Shown: piece by piece, positions 9,204-14,909 of the stretch
Layout of the letters: each line of letters begins with the position of its first letter
How positions within the stretch are numbered: position 1 is the first letter of the stretch
Source: JANWYQ01 sp034432445
GTDB taxonomy: Bacteria; Chloroflexota; Anaerolineae; JAAEKA01
Direction: 5' to 3'
DNA length: 14,909 nucleotides
Assembly: GCA_034432445.1 (NCBI GenBank)
Contig: DAOUBX010000010.1
Coordinates: 1-14,909 of the forward strand
The notes under the pieces: generated by a model
What the model was told of the DNA's origin: nothing
The model's input: only the letters and a program-made list of their open reading frames with translations
The model's database searches: none
Program-made: the position numbers and the translations under genes

Positions 9204-9867
9204 GGACTGTCTCCGCGCGTCGGGCCGGGCCGCCACGCTCCAGCTGCCGCACCGCCCATAGGGTCAGAAAGGCAACGGCGGTCATCACCAGCACCATGGC
9301 GTTGGCCGCGGCGTAGTTGCGGTTCTGCACCGCGTCGTAGATGGCCAAGGGCAGGGTCTGGGTGCGGCCGGGGATGTTGCCCGCTACCATCAGCGTGGCG
9401 CCGAACTCGCCCAGGGCGCGCGCCGCGGCCAGCGCCAGCCCGGCCAACACGCCGCGGCGGGCCAGCGGCAGCGTCACCCGCCAGAACACCTCCAGCTCGG
9501 ACGAGCCCAGGGTGCGGGCAGCGTTTTCCAGCGAGCGGTCGACGCCGGCAAAGGCCGCGCGAGCCGCCTGCACCAGCAACGGCAAGCCCACGATGGCCGA
9601 GGCCAGCGCGGCCGCGCCCCAGGTGAAGAGCAGCTGCACGTCCAGCCAGCGCACCAGCGGCCCGTTACGGCCCAAGAACAGCAGCAAGTAGTAGCCCACC
9701 ACCGTCGGTGGCAGCACCAGGGGTAGAAGGATGAGCGTCTCCAACAAGGTCTGGCCGCGGAAGCGCCGCCGGGCTAGCAACAAGGCCAGCGGCAGGCCGG
9801 CGGCAACGATCAACACGGTAGCGGTCGCCGTCACCAAGATCGACAGGCGCAGGGCATCCCAGTTCAC
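9187..9867 (-). CDS. modB: Molybdate ABC transporter permease, ModB
   Basis: Inner-membrane permease of the molybdate importer. Its 226 residues match the family length. Hydrophobic segments are visible near 8-32, 43-66, 80-100, 139-160 and 186-206, giving about five membrane helices. The cytoplasmic coupling loop (about 114-143, ENAARTLGSS...FWRVTLPLARRG) has the EAA-type pattern that docks on ModC. The start is a GTG at 9867 with a strong GGAGG 7 nt upstream. That GTG shares bases with the modA stop (GTGA), so the two genes are translationally coupled. The stop lies inside modC. Confidence 0.93.
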   Translation of the reverse strand: MNWDALRLSILVTATATVLIVAAGLPLALLLARRRFRGQTLLETLILLPLVLPPTVVGYYLLLFLGRNGPLVRWLDVQLLFTWGAAALASAIVGLPLLVQAARAAFAGVDRSLENAARTLGSSELEVFWRVTLPLARRGVLAGLALAAARALGEFGATLMVAGNIPGRTQTLPLAIYDAVQNRNYAAANAMVLVMTAVAFLTLWAVRQLERGGPARRAETVHGRSE

Positions 9868-10652
9868 GGCGCAACCTCCTCCCCCGGCAGGAAGAAGCCG
9901 TAGTGGCGCATGATCGGCCGGCCGGTGGGGCTGTTGATGAAGTCGGCGAAGGCGCGGGCCGCGTCCTGGTTGGAACTGTCTGCCACCACAGCCAGCGCCT
10001 GATCGATGGGCGTGTGTAGCTCTTCGGGCACCAGCGTCCAGCGCCCTTCCTCTTGCAGGCTGAGCGACAGGGCTGCAATGGCCACGTCCACGTCGCCGGC
10101 CGCGGCGTATTGCAGCGTCTGGCGCACGTTTTCGCCCAGGACCAGCCTGGGCTGCACCGTGTCCCAGATCCCGGCGCTTTGCAGCGCCTCGCGCGCGGCG
10201 ATGCCGTAGGGCGCGTGGTCGGGGTTGGCGATGGCGATGCGCTGCACGGCCGGCTGGGCCAGGTCCTCGATGCGTTCGATGCGCAGGGGACTGTCGCTGC
10301 GGGTCCAGAGGGTGATGCGGCCGCGGCCATAGAGCGCCACGCTGTCTGGCAGCACGTGCCCTTGCCGGGCCAGGTCTTCGACGAAGCTGACGTTGGCGGC
10401 CGCGAACAGGTCCACCGGCGCGCCCTGCTCGATCTGCTGGGCCAGTTGGCCGGTGGAGCCGAAGTTAAAGACTACCGGGATGCCCGTCTGTTGCTCGAAG
10501 GCCTGCCCCAGGTCGGTGAAGGCGTAGACCAGGTCGGCGGCGGCCGAGACGGTCAAGGGCGGTGGTTGGGTGGGTTGCGCTGTAGTGCCCTGGCAGGCCG
10601 CGGCGAGGATGATCGAGAGCAGCCCTACAGCCGAGCAAACGAGGTGTCTCAA
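9864..10652 (-). CDS. modA: Molybdate-binding lipoprotein, ModA
   Basis: Extracytoplasmic substrate-binding protein that delivers molybdate (or tungstate) to ModBC. The 262-residue protein starts with a lipoprotein signal, LLSIILAAAC, with C20 as the likely lipidated cysteine. It continues with family landmarks: VSAAADLVYAF (35-45), NFGSTGQLAQQIEQGAPVDL (63-82), a central GRGRITLWT segment, and NPDHAPYGIAA (143-153). The start codon is TTG (10652), with CGGAG about 11 nt upstream; no better ATG or GTG precedes the signal peptide. It is first in the modABC operon. The lipobox indicates anchoring to a membrane rather than free diffusion in a periplasm, as in many Gram-positive and Chloroflexota relatives. 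Confidence 0.92.
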   Translation of the reverse strand: MRHLVCSAVGLLSIILAAACQGTTAQPTQPPPLTVSAAADLVYAFTDLGQAFEQQTGIPVVFNFGSTGQLAQQIEQGAPVDLFAAANVSFVEDLARQGHVLPDSVALYGRGRITLWTRSDSPLRIERIEDLAQPAVQRIAIANPDHAPYGIAAREALQSAGIWDTVQPRLVLGENVRQTLQYAAAGDVDVAIAALSLSLQEEGRWTLVPEELHTPIDQALAVVADSSNQDAARAFADFINSPTGRPIMRHYGFFLPGEEVAP

Positions 10653-10664
10653 GGTATCTGAACT

Positions 10665-10708
10665 CCGTTCGGCAAAGCGGTAAAGAAAGCCGATTTTCGG
10701 CCGAACGG
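10665..10708. promoter_or_regulatory. Palindrome and inverted repeat in front of modA
   Basis: CCGTTCGGC (10665-10673) and GCCGAACGG (10700-10708) are perfect inverted repeats 26 bp apart. The second overlaps a perfect 10-bp palindrome TTCGGCCGAA (10696-10705) next to the -10 hexamer, at the predicted transcription start. The first includes the CGG of the CGGAG ribosome binding site. It could be an operator pair for a molybdate-responsive regulator or an RNA hairpin hiding the binding site. It does not resemble the Moco riboswitch in any way I can show. Confidence 0.55.
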
Positions 10709-10738
10709 ATTATACGGCCTTGGTCCTTCTCGTGCGAA
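10709..10738 (-). promoter_or_regulatory. Promoter of modABC
   Basis: On the minus strand, a perfect TATAAT (10709-10714) is preceded after 18 bp by TTCGCA (10733-10738, four of six consensus bases). The predicted start near 10702 leaves a 50-nt leader to the TTG start of modA. Confidence 0.65.
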
Positions 10739-10798
10739 ATTGCTCTCTTGGAGGCGCGGTCTGACGTGCCGGCATAACCATTGCTGGAGCGCAAGTTA

Positions 10799-10822
10799 GA
10801 GCTGCTGGCGCCCTTGCAGCTC
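10799..10822. other. Inverted repeat between the peptidase stop and the mod promoter
   Basis: GAGCTGC and GCAGCTC form a 7-bp stem with a 10-nt loop, about 90 bp downstream of the peptidase stop codon. There is no T-run on either strand, so at best it is a weak or factor-dependent terminator. The rest of 10739-10909 shows nothing I can identify. Confidence 0.35.
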
Positions 10823-10909
10823 AGCACGCGAGCCCGCGGAGGATAGTCAGCGTGCAATCGATGTGCTAGGTTGAGGTTTCCGAGCTCACTCAGTGCGTTA
10901 GCTACGTGC

Positions 10910-13696
10910 TCATCGCTTCACCACAATCGGCAGATACAACAGCCGTTGCTTGATCGCGTAGAATCCGAAGCGGGTATTGCTCCAGACGGTGTACCCGGCC
11001 AGCGCGGACTTGGTCTGCGTGAAGAGATAGCCTGCGAAGTATTGGTCGTCGCTGGAGTCAGCCGTGTCGTTGAGGTCGATGTACAGTGCGATCTTGTGGT
11101 CGGGGCCCCAGTCGCTGGGCAAGGGATACGTGGCTGTGCGCACGTAGCCGCGGACGGCGTGGCTCCGGCCGTCGCTGCCGCGATACGTGCCTGTCAGATT
11201 GGGAGCAGGATAGTTGTCAGCCACGGCGCGCAGTTCGAGGGTGCCCGGCCACCCGTCGTGCACCATGCGATAGCGGCCTGCGAAATCGGTCTTGCTGAAT
11301 ACAGCCGGTGCGGCGGCTGCGGGTGCCACCGGTTCCCCGGCCAGCTCCATCTCCAGACCCCCGGCCTTGGTAGCGTAGAAGCCAAAGGGAATGTTGTTCC
11401 ACCAGGTGAGGCCAGCCATAGCGTCGCGCGTCTGGGTGAACAGGTAGCCTTCGAAACGTTGGTCGTCGTCCGGCGTCGCGGTATCGGGGAAGTTCACGTA
11501 AAAGCGCATCATGTGGTCGGGCCAGTTAGCTTCGGGGAGGGGATAGGACCAGGTGCGCACGTAGCCGCGCACGCTGTGCGGCCGGCCATCGCTTCCTGTG
11601 TAACGGCCGCCCACGTTGGGCAGTTGCTCGATGTAGTCGTCGGCCAGCGCCCACAGCTCTAGGCGTCCCTGCCAACCGTCGTGGTTTTGGCGGTACAGCC
11701 CCACGAAATCCGCCTTCTGGACGCGCGAAACGCCGTTGATGCGCAGTGAGGGGTCGCCGAAGAGGTGGTACTTCCACGGCTGATGCATCCTGGCGACGAT
11801 CGTCCAGTCGGGCGAGGTGATCGTAGCCGGTGGTGGGTTGGCGACGTAGTACTGGCGCACAGCGTAGTTCCACATGTCGCCCAGCGTCGTGGCGCCGGCC
11901 GTGAGCGCCCGGAAGAAGAAACGATCCAGGTCCGTGGCGAAGGGCTGGGCGCCGGTGGCGCAGCCGATGTAGCCCACGGCGCCGACGGCGTGCTCCACCA
12001 AAATCTGCTCGCCGAAGCAGCCGGGGTTGTCGGTAACCTGCAGCGCCGCGGGCTGCGGCGGCACGTTGGTGAACACCTCACCGGCACTGGTGCCGCGGTG
12101 GTGCACGCCGCTGTTATCGGTGTAAGGGTCGTAGGGTGGCTGAGTGGCATAGCGCGTTGTGTCGCAAGCAGCGGCAAAGGCGATAGTCAGCCGGTCCTGG
12201 TTGCTCAGGCCGGTGAAGTCGGAGGCGGTGTAGTAGTCGCCCGGTATCTGCCAGCCGTCGGCATAGCCGTGCCCGACGTAGTTGGTGAAGCGTACGCCGG
12301 CGTTGAGCCGGGCGTTGATGTTGGCCGAGGTGGGCGGCGAGGTCGTCGCGCACGAGTTGCCGGCCTGGTAAAGCCGGTGCAGGGTGTAGCCGGTCAGGGC
12401 GTTGCTGGCGACCCACTCTTTGGTCTGGCAGGCGTCTGCGACCCAGTCGGTGGTAGCCACCATCAGCGCCTGCTGCAGCCAGGGCGCCTTGTAGGCGTTG
12501 AATTCGTGGTTGATAACCTTGTTCACGTAGGTGGTCACCTCGGCAGCGGTCGACGCCGGCGCCCGGCCAACGGCAACGTCGGGATTGAGATCCACCTGAT
12601 CCACGTTCAACACGCCGGTAAGCGTCTCACCGTGCAGCTCACCGTAGTAAGCGTTGTTGTTGGCGTCCCACGTCTCAAACGTGGAGCCATCGCTCTCGTA
12701 GAGGTCGGCATAGTAGAGGTCGGTGGCGTAGAAAGCGCGGTTGTAGGCGGCTGCAGTGGCCCGGTCGATCATCGTGTAACGCACGGGAAAGCGGTTGGTG
12801 TCGCCCACCAGCAGGACATAGCTGATGTGAGAGAAGAGCTTGTAGGCGGCGATGCCGCGCTTGACCCGTTCGGCCTCGTCGCGGCCCTGGGCAAACAGGC
12901 TGTGGTTCAAGCTCTGCCAGCTCTGCACATAGGCGGGCATGCCGGTGTAGTCCTTGTGCTCCTTGAGCGGGGCCAGGGCCGGCAAGAAACTCTCATCGGC
13001 CAGGATCAACAGGCTGAGGTCCTTGCGCACTAGGCGGACTGGCAGCAGGTTGGCAAAATCGCCGCCAAAGCCGGGCGGGTCCTCCACCGTGAAGGCCGGG
13101 TTCACTGAAGAAGTGCGCACGCCCAGGCGAACCATGTTGCCGGGGGCCGCGCTGATCTCATCGAGGCTGATGGCCAGCTCCCAGAAACGGTGGCCGGCGC
13201 GAGCACTGGGAGTGGCTCCATAGCCGGCGGCCAACCGCGAGTGGGTGTCTCCACAGCCCGACCACCTGTGGGACCCTAGGTAGAACGCACGACAGAGCGT
13301 GTAGCCGGGAAGAATGGTGGCGTAGTTGACGTCGATATTCGGCGTGATAACCCCGTCGCGATTCACGTCGAATGTCAGCCAGAAGTAGTCGTAGGTTGGC
13401 CCGGTCCCCGGATTGTCAGCCTGCGTGTCGGCGGTGACGTCAATCAGAAGGTAGAGGTTGATGGCGTCGTTGGCCACGTACAGAGTGCCTCGCGACAGCG
13501 CGATGCGGCTAGAGCCGGCCCACTCGTCGGCCGAAGCACTGCCGTCGATGACCGGCGGTGCAGAAGGAAAGACGCTGATGCTCGTGGCGGTGTCATTTAC
13601 ATGAGGATCTGGCTCTTGTGCGGCGAGGCGCGGGCCGGGCCACGAGAACAGCATCGTCAGGGCGAGAACAACTGCTGGTACCGTGAACTTGCGCAT
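10910..13696 (-). CDS. Secreted gingipain-family (C25) cysteine peptidase with duplicated C-terminal module
   Basis: A 928-residue exported protein. It has a signal peptide at 1-26 (RKF then VPAVVLALTMLFSW, cut near LAA-Q). An N-terminal beta-rich domain (about 48-220) starts PPVIDGSASADEW, as in DOMON/CBM9-like domains. The peptidase C25 domain (about 225-655) shows LLVGDTNRFPVRY (295-307), NPDVAVGRAP (371-380), catalytic H476 in NYVGHGYADGW, catalytic C511 in AFAAACDT, and the closing LFGDPSLRI (645-653). Two tandem copies of a module (661-777 and 802-917) share GSDGR, VRGYVRT, YPLP, GYLFTQT and FGFYA. The C-terminus YLPIVVKR resembles tails of many Chloroflexota secreted proteins. The ATG at 13696 is chosen because GGAGGTG lies 4 nt upstream and the signal peptide follows directly; the frame opens further upstream to 13753. 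It is monocistronic. Substrate unknown. Confidence 0.88.
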   Translation of the reverse strand: MRKFTVPAVVLALTMLFSWPGPRLAAQEPDPHVNDTATSISVFPSAPPVIDGSASADEWAGSSRIALSRGTLYVANDAINLYLLIDVTADTQADNPGTGPTYDYFWLTFDVNRDGVITPNIDVNYATILPGYTLCRAFYLGSHRWSGCGDTHSRLAAGYGATPSARAGHRFWELAISLDEISAAPGNMVRLGVRTSSVNPAFTVEDPPGFGGDFANLLPVRLVRKDLSLLILADESFLPALAPLKEHKDYTGMPAYVQSWQSLNHSLFAQGRDEAERVKRGIAAYKLFSHISYVLLVGDTNRFPVRYTMIDRATAAAYNRAFYATDLYYADLYESDGSTFETWDANNNAYYGELHGETLTGVLNVDQVDLNPDVAVGRAPASTAAEVTTYVNKVINHEFNAYKAPWLQQALMVATTDWVADACQTKEWVASNALTGYTLHRLYQAGNSCATTSPPTSANINARLNAGVRFTNYVGHGYADGWQIPGDYYTASDFTGLSNQDRLTIAFAAACDTTRYATQPPYDPYTDNSGVHHRGTSAGEVFTNVPPQPAALQVTDNPGCFGEQILVEHAVGAVGYIGCATGAQPFATDLDRFFFRALTAGATTLGDMWNYAVRQYYVANPPPATITSPDWTIVARMHQPWKYHLFGDPSLRINGVSRVQKADFVGLYRQNHDGWQGRLELWALADDYIEQLPNVGGRYTGSDGRPHSVRGYVRTWSYPLPEANWPDHMMRFYVNFPDTATPDDDQRFEGYLFTQTRDAMAGLTWWNNIPFGFYATKAGGLEMELAGEPVAPAAAAPAVFSKTDFAGRYRMVHDGWPGTLELRAVADNYPAPNLTGTYRGSDGRSHAVRGYVRTATYPLPSDWGPDHKIALYIDLNDTADSSDDQYFAGYLFTQTKSALAGYTVWSNTRFGFYAIKQRLLYLPIVVKR
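10946..11716 (-). repeat. Coding tandem duplication: two C-terminal modules of the peptidase
   Basis: Residues 661-777 (11366-11716) and 802-917 (10946-11293) align end to end with one or two short gaps. By eye, more than half of the residues match. The linker between them is Ala/Pro-rich (about 785-799). Each module holds a DGW-x-G-x-LEL start and a GFYA-x-K end. I do not recognise the module; a beta-rich cell-surface or carbohydrate-binding role is a guess. Confidence 0.85.
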
Positions 13697-13770
13697 TCTG
13701 CACCTCCTTTGGGCAGATACAGTCCAATGACGGCCTTTGTTACCGCCGAACACATGCCCTGGTTATGTGG

Positions 13771-13787
13771 GCTATCGCTTAGATAGC
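13771..13787. other. Hairpin in the peptidase leader
   Basis: GCTATC, a GCTTA loop and GATAGC form a 6-bp perfect stem a few bases after the predicted transcription start (about 13793) of the peptidase gene. With a two-base bulge, a GGGC/GCCC extension is possible. It may stabilise the 5' end of the mRNA or be a regulator site. Confidence 0.5.
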
Positions 13788-13799
13788 GCCCTAACTCTT

Positions 13800-13828
13800 A
13801 CTATACTCTCCCTTAGAATGGTTGTCAA
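13800..13828 (-). promoter_or_regulatory. Sigma-70-type promoter of the C25 peptidase gene
   Basis: On the minus strand, TTGACA (13823-13828) and TATAGT (13800-13805) are separated by 17 bp. This is one of the two best promoters in the window. The predicted start near 13793 gives a leader of about 97 nt. Confidence 0.88.
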
Positions 13829-14050
13829 CGGGTTGCAGACTTCGTGGATCTCAGGGGACTGAGCATGAAATGACCCTAGCACATGGACCGCCCCCCTATC
13901 TGACGGCTCGATGGGGATGTCCTGCCCCTTCGCTTCGCTCAGGGTGACAAGTCAACTGCGTACCCCCTATTGCCACCTTTCACCGGTGGCGACGGCAAGC
14001 GCGCTGGTGCGTATCCTTTCCCTGTGCCTAAACCAAAGTCGTGACTATTC
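13829..14050. other. Intergenic stretch without a recognisable gene
   Basis: No supported gene or RNA is seen here. The only item of note is a CTTCGCTTCGCTCAGGGTGA segment (13928-13947), which looks like a fragment of a low-copy intergenic repeat; there is no second copy in the window to prove it. The short plus-strand open frame at 13911-14147 runs into repeat element C and is not a credible gene. Confidence 0.5.
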
Positions 14051-14135
14051 AGGTGCCGGGCACTTGCGACCGGTTTACAGCTTGAGCCGGCTCTGCAGAC
14101 GCCCTGGCCAGCGCAGCCCTAAGTGCCCGGCACCT
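14051..14135 (+). repeat. Dispersed terminal-inverted-repeat element, copy C
   Basis: An 85-bp element with perfect 15-bp inverted ends: AGGTGCCGGGCACTT at 14051-14065 and AAGTGCCCGGCACCT at 14121-14135. The inner left part matches copy B. Beyond the ends, ACTATTCA (14043-14050) is mirrored as TGAATAGT (14141-14148), with a 5-nt insertion on the right, so the foldable palindrome is longer here than in the other copies. It lies just past the terminator of the tRNA-Glu gene. Confidence 0.88.
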
Positions 14136-14152
14136 AGGGCTGAATAGTTGCC

Positions 14153-14182
14153 AAAAGTCCAGCATCGTTTGATGCTGGACTT
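14153..14182 (-). terminator. Rho-independent terminator behind tRNA-Glu
   Basis: A perfect 12-bp stem (14155-14166 with 14171-14182, AAGTCCAGCATC paired with GATGCTGGACTT), a 4-nt loop and a TTTT run on the minus strand. It ends transcription of tRNA-Glu and probably of read-through from the bacterioferritin gene. Confidence 0.9.
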
Positions 14183-14191
14183 GAAAAACAG

Positions 14192-14264
14192 TGCCCCCAA
14201 GGGGATTCGAACCCCTGTCGCAGGCTTGAAAGGCCTGTGTCCTAGTCCACTAGACGATGGGGGC
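14192..14264 (-). tRNA. tRNA-Glu (anticodon TTC)
   Basis: A complete cloverleaf reads on the minus strand. The acceptor GCCCCCA (14264-14258) pairs with TGGGGGC (14199-14193), with discriminator A at 14192. The anticodon stem CAGGC/GCCTG encloses loop CTTTCAA with anticodon TTC (plus positions 14228-14230). The T-arm is AGGGG-TTCGAAT-CCCCT. CCA is not encoded. A strong terminator follows 9 nt downstream. The gene is 41 bp behind the bacterioferritin stop codon on the same strand. Confidence 0.97.
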
Positions 14265-14305
14265 GGACAACCGCTATTCTAGCATCGTTGCCCACCCCCG
14301 TCAAG

Positions 14306-14782
14306 TTATTTGCCGCCTTCGGTCTGGGTAGCCAGGTAGTTGGCCACGCCCATCTGCTCAATGCGCGCCAATTGGGTCTCGGCCCAATCGACGTGGCCTT
14401 CCTCCATGTGCAGGATCTTCAACAGCAGGTCGGCTGTGGCCTGATCTGCCACCTGACGGGCCAGCTCGATGCCGGCGTTGTAAGCGCGTACAGCGCCCAG
14501 CTCGTCCTGCATGTCGTTGTTGATGATGTCGACCACTGTGTGGCCGATGCGCATTGGGTTCAGGCGGTCGACAATCGGCACCCCTTCCAGGAAAAGGATG
14601 CGCTCGATGAGCCACTCGGCATGGTGCATCTCGTCGCGCGACTGGCCTTCGATAGCGTGGTACAGCTTCTCGAGACCCCAGTTCTCGCACAGCTTGGCGT
14701 GCACCATGTACTGGCTGATGGCAGTCAACTCATCGGCCAGCAGCTGGTTCAGCACCGCAATCAGTTGATCGTTGCCTTTCAT
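14306..14782 (-). CDS. bfr: Bacterioferritin
   Basis: A 158-residue subunit of the 24-mer haem-containing iron store. It oxidises Fe(II) at a di-iron centre in each subunit and stores it as ferric mineral in the cytoplasm. Sequence and length match Escherichia coli Bfr (158). All ferroxidase ligands are at the same positions: E18, E51, H54, E94, E127 and H130. M52, the methionine that binds haem across the two-fold axis, is present in DEMHHAEW. Other hallmarks are the MKG N-terminus and ERILFLEG (60-67). The ATG at 14782 has AAAGGAG 7 nt upstream. The region upstream of the gene is repeat copy D, so its promoter probably lies in or beyond that element; no good -35/-10 pair was seen inside the window. 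Confidence 0.95.
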   Translation of the reverse strand: MKGNDQLIAVLNQLLADELTAISQYMVHAKLCENWGLEKLYHAIEGQSRDEMHHAEWLIERILFLEGVPIVDRLNPMRIGHTVVDIINNDMQDELGAVRAYNAGIELARQVADQATADLLLKILHMEEGHVDWAETQLARIEQMGVANYLATQTEGGK

Positions 14783-14816
14783 AGATTGCTCCTTTCGGCA
14801 GTGTAAATTAGACGCT

Positions 14817-14909
14817 CAGTAACTGCTCAGGTGCCGGGCATTTGTAGGCGATTTGCGACCTAGGTTGGCTTCGCAGACACGTTTGCAAACCAGATGCCCA
14901 TGCGCTGGG
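14817..14909 (+). repeat. Dispersed terminal-inverted-repeat element, copy D (right end diverged and cut by the window)
   Basis: The left end AGGTGCCGGGCATTTG starts at 14829. Positions 14817-14891 are the exact reverse complement of 19-93. After 14891 it departs from copy A and the right inverted end is not intact (AGATGCCCATGCGC instead of a CAAATGCCCGGCACC-like end). It lies 35 bp upstream of the bacterioferritin start codon. Confidence 0.85.

Noticed and set aside
9204..9236. Upstream GTG start for modC
   Set aside because: The ATG at 9203 has a GGAG at good spacing and needs only a 17-bp overlap with modB; the GTG would add 11 residues without family support.
11765..13033. A 422-codon plus-strand frame
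   Set aside because: It lies entirely opposite the C25 peptidase catalytic domain and has no family features; it is a composition effect.
13697..13753. Upstream start for the C25 peptidase
   Set aside because: It would put 19 residues before the signal peptide, while the ATG at 13696 has GGAGGTG directly in front and yields a classical signal sequence.

Overview
The window reads as GC-rich bacterial chromosomal DNA, most likely from a member of the Chloroflexota (Anaerolineae/Caldilineae-like). That is an inference from three things: a large secreted protein ending in the tail YLPIVVKR, short 7-8 bp tandem arrays in intergenic spacers, and the general gene content. Both ends of the window lie in inverted copies of one dispersed repeat (75 bp identical between 19-93 and 14817-14891), so the window probably ends where an assembly broke at a repeat.

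Region 1 (about 183-6892) is a myo-inositol catabolic operon read on the minus strand, with its own regulator. A LacI-family repressor gene (5740-6789) lies upstream of a transaldolase-family gene (4443-5522), then iolB (3456-4361), iolC (2327-3346) and iolD (264-2150). A near-consensus sigma-70 promoter (TTGACA, 17 bp, TATGAT) drives the operon. An operator TGCACACGTGTGCA sits over its predicted start, and a second lies 63 bp downstream. A one-mismatch copy of the same operator overlaps the repressor's own promoter, so the circuit looks closed and autoregulated. Each of the four cistrons ends in a short tandem array (7 or 8 bp units) that overlaps its stop codon and repeats a stop codon in most units, in all three frames. 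iolE, iolG, iolA, iolJ and a transporter are not in the window.

Region 2 (6916-8001) is a patchy stretch. An 86-bp terminal-inverted-repeat element abuts a 5'-truncated TlpA-like thioredoxin remnant, followed by an unrecognised 161-residue gene with a strong ribosome binding site.

Region 3 (8064-10714) is a compact modABC molybdate uptake operon on the minus strand. Its genes overlap at their ends (GTGA at modA-modB, 17 bp at modB-modC). A TATAAT promoter with a 10-bp palindrome at the predicted transcription start precedes modA.

Region 4 (10910-13828) is one large secreted gingipain-family (C25) cysteine peptidase. It has an N-terminal DOMON/CBM9-like domain, a catalytic His/Cys pair, two tandem copies of an approximately 116-residue module and the YLPIVVKR tail. 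A very good promoter (TTGACA, 17 bp, TATAGT) precedes it.

Region 5 (14051-14909) holds another copy of the repeat element, a strong terminator, tRNA-Glu(TTC) and a bacterioferritin gene with all ferroxidase ligands and the haem methionine. The window then closes in the last repeat copy.
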